32,234 nucleotides of DNA from Gammaproteobacteria bacterium (GTDB taxonomy: Bacteria > Pseudomonadota > Gammaproteobacteria > Pseudomonadales > Azotimanducaceae): contig JAPPHD010000176.1 of the NCBI GenBank assembly GCA_028821125.1, positions 1-32,234 of the forward strand, read 5' to 3'. Below are positions 1 to 5,774 of this stretch, one piece after another. Made by a program: the position numbers and the translations under genes. The notes beneath the pieces were generated by a model, which saw only the letters and a program-made list of their open reading frames with translations, was not told the origin of the DNA and searched no databases. How positions within the stretch are numbered: the first letter of the stretch is position 1; each line of letters begins with the position of its first letter.

Positions 1-1
1 A

Positions 2-21
2 CCGCTAGAATCCGCTAGAAT
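2..21. repeat. Short 10-bp tandem duplication
   Basis: CCGCTAGAAT occurs twice in direct succession at the extreme left edge of the window. It is too short to assign a role and may be part of a larger element lying outside the window. Confidence 0.4.
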
Positions 22-159
22 CCCGCTCCGTCACGGGACGACCGAACGCTTACCTGCGCAAAATCGCATTTCGGATCGAGGCAGCGCTCTGAGCCTCTCC
101 GCCAAAGGGCAGTAGAAAGTAGTACCGTCTCTCGACAATCGCTCAAAAGTCTATTAGAA

Positions 160-402
160 TCAATAGGTTGATTGGGGTCTGCCGTTGACCCGCACGAAAC
201 CTTCGCGCGCGGGGTCCGAGGCGGCAGGAAATAAAGGAACGCCTTGTGCGACCGGCGCGTTCTTGCGGATCTTCGAGTTCTGGGTGTCGGGTGCGATGGC
301 GGCTGGTGCGGCAACCAGATCGTTGGTGCTTGCCAGGCACGGAAACAAAATTGCGCCGACCGCCGAGATTACCGCGGCAAATGTCAGCACCGGTCGGAAC
401 AT
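160..402 (-). CDS. Small predicted exported protein, function unknown
   Basis: This is an 80-residue reading frame starting at an ATG (402-400). The N-terminus looks like a signal peptide: Met-Phe-Arg, then a hydrophobic stretch over residues 5-20 and a PCLAS segment that could precede a signal peptidase site near residue 25. The rest is Ala/Pro-rich and polar and ends in RVNGRPQSTY. No family is recognised. The frame stays open far upstream through the tandem repeats at 529-670, but that extension translates only repeat DNA, so the internal ATG is the sensible start. The ribosome binding site is weak (GGGCAG about 10 bases upstream). It is a plausible small secreted protein rather than a proven gene. 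Confidence 0.4.
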   Translation of the reverse strand: MFRPVLTFAAVISAVGAILFPCLASTNDLVAAPAAIAPDTQNSKIRKNAPVAQGVPLFPAASDPAREGFVRVNGRPQSTY

Positions 403-528
403 ATTTTCGCTGCCCGTCGTTGCCGAGATTGCAACATAACCCTGTTTTGGGGGCAAAAACGGTTGGGCGGGGATGCTGGTGCTTGACTTTCGTTTGCCAG
501 TTTCATGCGGTAGTGAAAGGTGGCGGAG

Positions 529-670
529 GGTAGGTGTCCCATCTGGAGGGCGTGGTAGGTGTCCCATTTGGAGCCAAGGTAGGTGTCCCATTTGGAGCCA
601 AAGGTAGGTGTCCCATTTGGAGCCAAGGTAGGTGTCCCATCTGAACCAAGGTAGGTGTCCCATCTGAAGG
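529..670. repeat. Six-copy tandem repeat, GGTAGGTGTCCCAT units
   Basis: GGTAGGTGTCCCAT starts at 529, 554, 578, 603, 627 and 650, giving spacings of 25, 24, 25, 24 and 23 bases. The intervening 9-11 bases are themselves similar, mostly TTGGAGCCAA; units 1, 5 and 6 have CTG after the CAT. The block lies between the small minus-strand gene and gspH. Two related copies occur about 29 kb away at 29418-29466. The reverse complement reads GGGACACCTACC. No transposase lies in the window. It may be a non-autonomous repeat, a protein-binding array or a remnant of a mobile palindromic family. Confidence 0.9.
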
Positions 671-680
671 ATGGCTCTTT

Positions 681-709
681 TTGAGTCTTGAGCCCGTGGG
701 AGCTGTGAT
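681..709 (+). promoter_or_regulatory. Possible sigma-70 promoter for the gsp operon
   Basis: TTGAGT at 681-686 and TGTGAT at 704-709 are separated by 17 bases and each match 4 of 6 consensus positions. Transcription would begin close to the gspH ATG at 722, leaving a very short leader. The match is weak and rests only on spacing and position just after the tandem repeat. Confidence 0.22.
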
Positions 710-721
710 AGAGTGCGCGCC

Positions 722-1204
722 ATGGAGACGAGGTCGGCTCTGGGTGTCTGGCGCAGGTTTGCCGGCGCATCGTTGGGGCGCCGTCGGGGGGGATTTACGC
801 TGCTGGAACTGATCGTGGTGCTGGCTCTCGTGGGGCTGGTTGCGGTGCTGGCGGTGCCTAACCTCGAGAGGCTGTACGAGGGGTTCACCCGGAAGGCCGA
901 GCAAGGGCGCATGTTGAATCGGATTGCCGGTCTCGGGCGGGAGGCGATGTTGCACGGACGTGCCTACGCCGTTTATGGAACCGGGGATGATGGGGACGAG
1001 ACCGGAGCTGGCCGGAAGGTGGCGGGATACGAGCCCTATGACCTTGAGATTCCGACCGGTTGGGAGGTGAGTCTCGACAGGCCATTGCTCGTGCGTGCCA
1101 ACGGCGTCTGTCTGGGCGCCACGCTTACGCTTGTACATCGGGGTGTATCAGCCGCTCGGGTTGTCCTGCAAGCGCCGTACTGCCGGGTCGATGCCGATGC
1201 CTAG
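722..1204 (+). CDS. gspH: Type II secretion minor pseudopilin GspH
   Basis: This is a minor pseudopilin of the type II secretion pseudopilus, inserted in the inner membrane and processed by prepilin peptidase. From the ATG at 722 it has a basic leader ending GRRRGG, cleavage after Gly24, then FTLLELIVVLAL with the conserved Glu at mature position +5, followed by a hydrophobic helix to about residue 45. The C-terminal part has two cysteines (NGVCLG and APYCRV) that could form a disulfide, as in some GspH/FimT proteins. At 160 residues it fits GspH. It lacks the glycine-rich C-terminal end and calcium-site look of the major pseudopilin GspG. A GTG at 713 in frame is an alternative start. It is first in the gsp gene order but is separated from gspI by 317 bases. 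Confidence 0.85.
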   Translation: METRSALGVWRRFAGASLGRRRGGFTLLELIVVLALVGLVAVLAVPNLERLYEGFTRKAEQGRMLNRIAGLGREAMLHGRAYAVYGTGDDGDETGAGRKVAGYEPYDLEIPTGWEVSLDRPLLVRANGVCLGATLTLVHRGVSAARVVLQAPYCRVDADA

Positions 1205-1521
1205 CAGCCCGTGGCGAAAGTCCGGCGTCGCACCGAGAGCGCCGATGCGCCCGGCTGACAAGGCGCGAGGAGCGAGAATATCAGTCATATTTCAGCGACG
1301 AGCAACGCAGTCAGGCGGGATGCATCGGGGTTCGAATGCCGGCGTAGTTTTGCCGCGGGTTGCTGGCAACTCGTGTTCACGGCTCATTTGCGAATGGCGG
1401 GATGCGGCCGCCTCCCAGGTGTAACGTCGGCTTCCGTCCGGCTTTGAAGATAGTTGCGCTTGTGAGCCGGGCAAGTCGGGGCAGGCTTCGCAGCAACCCA
1501 GTTTGTCCAGAGCGTTCTCCA
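1205..1521. other. 317-base gap inside the gsp operon
   Basis: All other gaps in this operon are overlaps or a few bases, so this gap is unusual. Open frames that cross it show no family features and are not counted as genes. It holds the palindromic element at 1255-1314. It may also carry an internal promoter for gspI-gspD, but no convincing -35/-10 pair was found. Confidence 0.6.
1255..1314. repeat. Intergenic palindromic element, CTGAC...GTCAG
   Basis: CTGAC at 1255-1259 is mirrored by GTCAG at 1310-1314. The centre is a perfect inverted repeat AATAT-CAGTC-ATATT at 1277-1291. The two internal flanks are not mirror images of each other but share GCGA/GAGC-rich sequence. This layout resembles dispersed intergenic repeats of Gammaproteobacteria with AAGGCGC and CAACGCAGTCAG ends. 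That resemblance is from memory and needs a genome-wide search. Confidence 0.45.
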
Positions 1522-1989
1522 ATGCGGCCGATTCACTGCAAGCCGGTAGAGAAGAACGCGGGAAAGGTACGGGCGTCCGGTTTTTCGCTTCTCGAGACGG
1601 TCGTGGCGCTTGCGATCTTCGCGGCCGGCGCCTTGTCCCTCTATGGTCTGTTCAACACCAATCTCATTGCACTCCAACGGGTTCAGGCGACTGCCGAGCA
1701 CCTCCCCGTGGCGCGGAGTGCCATAGAAGTCCTGTCTACCGTCAATCCCTGGCACCAGGCCGAGGGACGATTCGAGGTCGACGGTTATCAAGTGGTTTGG
1801 TCAGCGAGTTTGATCGAACCCATCCGACACGGGCAGACCAACGTCGGCATGAAAGCCGGATTCGACTTTGGCCTCTTTGATATCGAGTTTGCAATCGCAG
1901 ATGGAGAGCGGCAATTGGGTGCATGGCGGATGCGATCGGTGGGCTATGAGCGTGTGCGGGGCCTGGGGCCGGGAGAGGACATCTTCTGA
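1522..1989 (+). CDS. gspI: Type II secretion minor pseudopilin GspI
   Basis: This is a minor pseudopilin that in the known system nucleates the GspI-J-K tip complex. The frame is open from 1360, but the ATG at 1522 gives a normal 19-residue leader ending KVRASG, then FSLLETVVALAIFAAG with Glu at mature +5; upstream residues look like translated intergenic DNA. Total length is 155 residues, slightly long for GspI (about 120-130). The C-terminal part has the beta-rich character expected of a pseudopilin globular domain. Its stop codon overlaps the gspJ start in a TGATG arrangement, indicating translational coupling. Confidence 0.85.
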   Translation: MRPIHCKPVEKNAGKVRASGFSLLETVVALAIFAAGALSLYGLFNTNLIALQRVQATAEHLPVARSAIEVLSTVNPWHQAEGRFEVDGYQVVWSASLIEPIRHGQTNVGMKAGFDFGLFDIEFAIADGERQLGAWRMRSVGYERVRGLGPGEDIF

Positions 1990-2621
1990 TGCCGCTCATG
2001 CCGAAGTCGGTCAAAGGATGGGGGCGTGCGCATCGAAAGCCGGCGTTCGGCCTGACTCTCGTCGAGATGCTCGTCGTCTTCGTGCTATTGGGGCTCGTCA
2101 GCACATTGCTCTTCCAGGGGACCGGATTCTTCGCCAGCCGCTACGAAACGGTGCAGCGGTTGCATCGCGCGGGCTCCATCACGGGCTTGCAGCGACACTG
2201 GTTCATCTCCACCGTCCAGGCTTTGGTGCCGTACGGCAGGGAGGCGCGGCGCTTCCGCGGCGATGCCACCGCGTTCGAGGGGATTTCACTGCAGCCACTG
2301 GCGGCCGAGCCCGGCATGCCCGCCGGTACGCGGTGGTACATCAGCGAGAGCGACGGTGTCCAGACCGTGATTTACAGGGAAGAGCGGGGACCCTATGCCG
2401 GCGGCGTCGAGTGGCCCGTGTACACCACGGCGGAGCCCGGGCTGAGGTTCCAATATTCGGACGCCCAGGGGCGGTGGCGCGTGCGCTGGCCCGTGGATGA
2501 TGCGCCCACCGACTGGTTGCCCCATGCCATCCGCCTGGTGACTCCGGCAGACGGGGTTGTGTGGGTTGCCCGGGTAGATCCGTCGGCGTCACCCGTCGTT
2601 ACCGAGGAGGAGATACGGTGA
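1989..2621 (+). CDS. gspJ: Type II secretion minor pseudopilin GspJ
   Basis: This is a 210-residue minor pseudopilin, the expected size for GspJ, which bridges GspI and GspK at the pseudopilus tip. The leader ends at Gly21 and the mature protein begins LTLVEMLVVFVLLGLV. Mature position +1 is Leu instead of the usual Phe, and Glu is at +5 (Glu26). A beta-rich globular domain follows, with RWYISESDG and a late RFQYSDAQGRWR strand typical of GspJ/PulJ. The ATG shares its A with the gspI stop codon. The end overlaps the GTG start of gspK. Confidence 0.88.
   Translation: MPLMPKSVKGWGRAHRKPAFGLTLVEMLVVFVLLGLVSTLLFQGTGFFASRYETVQRLHRAGSITGLQRHWFISTVQALVPYGREARRFRGDATAFEGISLQPLAAEPGMPAGTRWYISESDGVQTVIYREERGPYAGGVEWPVYTTAEPGLRFQYSDAQGRWRVRWPVDDAPTDWLPHAIRLVTPADGVVWVARVDPSASPVVTEEEIR
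2604..2610 (+). promoter_or_regulatory. Strong ribosome binding site fixing the GTG start of gspK
   Basis: GAGGAGG at 2604-2610 lies 7 bases before GTG at 2618-2620. It decides that gspK starts at this GTG inside the end of gspJ and not at the upstream ATG of the open frame at 2561. Confidence 0.75.
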
Positions 2622-3619
2622 ACGCCCGGGGATTCGTGCTGGTTGCCACCCTCTGGGTGCTGGCGGGGCTGGCGGCGCTGGCGACTTATATCGATTCGAT
2701 GGTCGCAACCGATTTGGATCGAACCCATCTTTACCGGCAGTCGATCCTGGACGAACTGCACCGGCGTGGCACCGAGGCAACACTTCTGTATTTGCTCTCC
2801 ACAGGCCGCATGAGCCACCGCGGCCTGGTGCTGGAAGAGGAGCAACGCTTCCTGGAGGCCTTTGACGATCCCGAACTGCCGCCGGGAGACGGTGAACTGA
2901 CCATGGCCGGCGAAACCTACGCGGGTCTCGGCAGGATGCGTTTCGCGTTGCAGGACGAGCGGGGCCTCGCGCACGTCAACATACCGAGTTCGCCGATGCT
3001 GGGCGCCGTGCTGGAGCGGGCGGGCATTGCGCCTGGTGATGTGGCCCGCATCCTTCCGCGTATCGGCGATTACGTCGATGTGGACAACCAGCTTACCCTG
3101 AATGGCGCCGAGAGCTTCGATTATCGGGAACAGGGGCTGCCTCCTCCTGCCAACTGGTTCATGGCCGGGCCCATGGAACTGAAGAAGGTGCTGGGCGTCG
3201 GCAGGCTTATCTCGCCCGAACAGTGGCAGCGGCTTAGCCCGCTGCTCTCGGTTCGGGGCGCGGGCATCTACAACTTCAACACGATGCACCCCCAGGTGCT
3301 CGAAGCCCTGCTCGACCTCGACAGCGACGGTGTGCGCGAGATATTGGAAGCCCGGGCGGAACGGCCGATCACCCGGTTCAGCCAGATCGCCATGTTGACG
3401 GGCAGGTATCCGGGAATCGACGAGGAGTCGATCGTGATGTTGCCCTCGCCCTATGTGAGAATCGCCATCTGGCCGGCGGGCGGCGCCAGGAAGTCGGTGG
3501 CGGGATTCAGCCTCACCCCTGGCGGCGCCGCACCCTGGCGTACGGAATACCGGTATTCGGAACTGGTGCTTGAGCATGGACCCGAACTTCCTCAGAAAGC
3601 TGCGACGCCGCTTCTCTGA
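2618..3619 (+). CDS. gspK: Type II secretion minor pseudopilin GspK
   Basis: This is the large minor pseudopilin that caps the pseudopilus. It has 333 residues, normal for GspK. The leader is very short (VNARG), then FVLVATLWVLAGLAAL. There is no Glu at mature +5 (Ala10 instead), a known trait of GspK. The family signature is present around residues 151-165: DYVDVDNQLTL followed by NGAES. The later helix-hairpin-helix-like region (YNFNTMHPQVLEALLDLD) is also typical. GTG is chosen for its strong ribosome binding site and overlap with the gspJ stop codon. The 3' end overlaps gspL by about 44 bases. Confidence 0.92.
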   Translation: MNARGFVLVATLWVLAGLAALATYIDSMVATDLDRTHLYRQSILDELHRRGTEATLLYLLSTGRMSHRGLVLEEEQRFLEAFDDPELPPGDGELTMAGETYAGLGRMRFALQDERGLAHVNIPSSPMLGAVLERAGIAPGDVARILPRIGDYVDVDNQLTLNGAESFDYREQGLPPPANWFMAGPMELKKVLGVGRLISPEQWQRLSPLLSVRGAGIYNFNTMHPQVLEALLDLDSDGVREILEARAERPITRFSQIAMLTGRYPGIDEESIVMLPSPYVRIAIWPAGGARKSVAGFSLTPGGAAPWRTEYRYSELVLEHGPELPQKAATPLL

Positions 3620-4640
3620 CAAGCCGAACGCGATACAGACACGGGATGGCGTTTCGCGGCTGGATGCGAAGTCGCTGCACCGGCACTGGATCGTGGGCCG
3701 AGGGCTTTGCATGTACCGCTGCGAAGACTTCACCAATGTGCCGAAGGGTCGAAGACCGTCCGCGCTCGCCCTGCAGGTGCCGGTTTGGAGCCCCTTCGAG
3801 AATACGGGCTTCCATGCCGTGTGGGCAGGTGCAACGGCGATGGTGTGGTTCTGGGACAGCGATGTGGTCAGGGTGCAGCCCGAGGCGTTGTTCGAGAACC
3901 CCCGCCCCCAGTCGGCGGCACGGGTGCGCGTTCGGCCTGAATCCGTCTTCCTGCCCCGCAAGGACGACGGCGTGCACCTGCAAACCTGCCGGGAAGGCTT
4001 CGAACTGCAGCACTGGCAGGGAGAGGTGCTGCAGGATGCGTTCTGGTTCCAGGACCGCCCGGACGAAGCCCGGATTGATTGGTTCTGCCGGAGGCAGGGC
4101 GTAACCCAAGGGCTGCAAGCCGAGGCAGAAGCTGAGGCCATCTCGCCAGAGCCCTGGCGAGCCGCGGTGCCGCTGCGGGAATGGATGCTGGCGAACGAAC
4201 GACCGCTGGCGGCGGCGGTGCTGACTGTTCTGGTGCTCGTGCTGGTGTGGCAGGAAGTGCGTATCGGCAAGATGGATTACCTGGGGGAAAGCGCCGCGGC
4301 GGAACTGGCTCAAATTGAAGAGCAGCTCGGGCCGGCGCTCGATGCGCGCAATGAACTCTTGCGCCTGCGAGGCCGGAACGAGGCGCTTGGCCGCCTTCTG
4401 GCCCTGCCCTCCCAGGCAAGGATCATCGGCCTGGCCGACCGGGCGGTTCCGGGGGATTCGGCCAGATTCTACCAGTGGCGCTATCAGCAGGGTGAACTGC
4501 GCCTCACGGTGGAAGATCCGAATCTCGATCCAATCGCCTATGTGCGTGCCCTAGAAGCCGTGCCGTTGTTCGACCAGGTTCAGGTTGGACAGTCGCGGCG
4601 CAACGATCGGGTGGAGATCACGCTGAGGGTGCGCCTGTGA
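3576..4640 (+). CDS. gspL: Type II secretion inner-membrane protein GspL (divergent)
   Basis: GspL is a bitopic inner-membrane protein that links the ATPase GspE to GspM. This protein has about 354 residues. The cytoplasmic part (about 1-205) is poorly conserved and I see no clear actin-like phosphate motifs. One membrane segment lies near residues 209-226 (LAAAVLTVLVLVLVW). A periplasmic coiled coil and a small ferredoxin-like domain follow, ending DRVEITLRVRL, as in GspL/PilN C-termini. ATG 3576 is preferred over TTG 3570. It overlaps gspK upstream and gspM downstream (GTGA). The assignment rests largely on position and topology; 'PilN-like' is the alternative description. Confidence 0.75.
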   Translation: MDPNFLRKLRRRFSDKPNAIQTRDGVSRLDAKSLHRHWIVGRGLCMYRCEDFTNVPKGRRPSALALQVPVWSPFENTGFHAVWAGATAMVWFWDSDVVRVQPEALFENPRPQSAARVRVRPESVFLPRKDDGVHLQTCREGFELQHWQGEVLQDAFWFQDRPDEARIDWFCRRQGVTQGLQAEAEAEAISPEPWRAAVPLREWMLANERPLAAAVLTVLVLVLVWQEVRIGKMDYLGESAAAELAQIEEQLGPALDARNELLRLRGRNEALGRLLALPSQARIIGLADRAVPGDSARFYQWRYQQGELRLTVEDPNLDPIAYVRALEAVPLFDQVQVGQSRRNDRVEITLRVRL

Positions 4641-5224
4641 ACGCGCTGGCACGCCTGTTCCAGGATTTCCGCGCCGAATTTTCCGTCAACGCGCGTCTGC
4701 GCGCCGGGGTTTGGTTGATCGCGGCTGTGGTGTTGTTCTACGTGGCACTCGTCCAGTCCGACCGGGTGACGGCAGCGTACGAGGAATTTGCCGCCGAAGC
4801 GGGACGGCTCGCACGGGCCGAGGGGCTGCTGGAACGCGAAGACTGGCCACAGTTGCTTGAAGCCGAGCGGGCCGCCAACCAGGCGCTCGAGGCTGCGTTC
4901 TGGAAGGCGGACACGGAGGGCCTGGCCCAGGCGCAGTTGCAGGCAGCGCTGGCGGGCATCGCCGGCCGGCTGGATCTGCGCGAAGTGCGGATTCAGCCGG
5001 GATTGATTCAGCCGGTGCCCGAGGTGCAAGGGGTATGGCGGGTCCAGGCGCAGTTCAGCGCCAGCTACGACTCCGGTGCGCAACTCCAGGTGCTGTACGC
5101 GCTGGCCACCCATCCGAACAAACTGGTCGTCGACCGGCTCGACATGGTGCGGGGAAGGGCGCGGCTGGTTGCGATCCTCTCGGCCTACTTCGTGGGCCTC
5201 GATGTCGAGGCGGGTTCGGAGTGA
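4637..5224 (+). CDS. gspM: Type II secretion inner-membrane protein GspM
   Basis: GspM is a bitopic inner-membrane protein that pairs with GspL. This 195-residue protein has a short cytoplasmic N-terminus, one membrane helix at about residues 24-41 (GVWLIAAVVLFYVALVQ), a periplasmic coiled coil (about 45-105), and a small ferredoxin-like domain to the end. It starts at a GTG that overlaps the gspL stop codon (GTGA), indicating coupling. Sequence similarity to classical GspM is not obvious by eye, so the name leans on topology, size and gene order. Confidence 0.75.
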   Translation: MNALARLFQDFRAEFSVNARLRAGVWLIAAVVLFYVALVQSDRVTAAYEEFAAEAGRLARAEGLLEREDWPQLLEAERAANQALEAAFWKADTEGLAQAQLQAALAGIAGRLDLREVRIQPGLIQPVPEVQGVWRVQAQFSASYDSGAQLQVLYALATHPNKLVVDRLDMVRGRARLVAILSAYFVGLDVEAGSE

Positions 5225-5228
5225 CGGC

Positions 5229-5768
5229 ATGGTGTCCTTTGCTGCAGACATGACCGGTTTGCGAGATGTCGCGGGGCGCTACCGCATGCCGCTGACGGCG
5301 GCCGCGGCTGCTTTCGGGATTGTGCTGGCTGCCGCGCTTGCCATTCCCGTGACCCTGCCGCATGCCGGCTCCTCCGGCGGCCGCGACGCGGCAATGGGCG
5401 CCTTGCCGGACGGTGCGTTGCAGGCGGAGGATCTGAGCGCCTTTCTCACCAGCAGCCGGTGGGGCGTGGTGCTGCAAGACATCATCGACGAGGAAGCCGC
5501 GGCCGCGGCGGCCGCGGCGCAGGCTGCCCTGGCAATCGAGATGACCCGGGAACTCGCGGAGATCGGTTTCGTCGGGCTCATGGTGGAATCCCGGGAATAC
5601 GCGGTGTTGCTGGTGATGCCGGATGGTAAAATCGCGCGCTTGGCCGGGGGTGATACACTGCCGGATGGCCGTACTTTGGTGTCTGTCACCGGAAACTCCC
5701 TCACGCTCGCTGGAAGCGAAGGTCAACAGGATGTGTTGCCCCTGTTTCCGAGGGTTCGCACGGAGTAG
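5229..5768 (+). CDS. gspC: GspC-like inner-membrane protein, HR domain only
   Basis: This is a 179-residue protein with one membrane segment at about residues 21-41, an Ala-rich linker (eight alanines in a row near residues 89-96, encoded by GCG/GCC repeats), and a compact C-terminal beta domain from about residue 110. The stretch VLLVMPDGKIARLAGGD and TLPDGRTLVSVTGNSLTLAG matches the pattern of a GspC homology region, which docks on the N0 domain of GspD. There is no PDZ or second C-terminal domain, so it is a short GspC (PilP is the closest alternative). It starts 4 bases after gspM and ends 6 bases before gspD, placing it next to its expected partner. Confidence 0.65.
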   Translation: MVSFAADMTGLRDVAGRYRMPLTAAAAAFGIVLAAALAIPVTLPHAGSSGGRDAAMGALPDGALQAEDLSAFLTSSRWGVVLQDIIDEEAAAAAAAAQAALAIEMTRELAEIGFVGLMVESREYAVLLVMPDGKIARLAGGDTLPDGRTLVSVTGNSLTLAGSEGQQDVLPLFPRVRTE

Positions 5769-5774
5769 AAGACG

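Noticed and set aside
529-670. CRISPR array
   Set aside because: Units are 14 conserved bases with 9-11 base gaps that resemble each other. CRISPR needs longer repeats and unique spacers of about 30 bases, and there are no cas genes.
160-912. 250-residue minus-strand frame with repeated MGHLP and WDTYLG peptides
   Set aside because: The repeated peptides are just translations of the tandem DNA repeat in changing frames, and the frame also overlaps gspH. Only the last 80 residues look like a possible protein.
2393-4270. 625-residue minus-strand frame opposite gspJ, gspK and gspL
   Set aside because: It is a GC-rich shadow frame with no domain. The sense strand carries clear secretion genes with coupled starts and ribosome binding sites.
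5490-5525. GC-repeat in the gspC-like gene as a regulatory or phase-variable repeat
   Set aside because: It encodes an alanine-rich linker in frame, uses mixed GCG/GCC codons and is a normal low-complexity linker.
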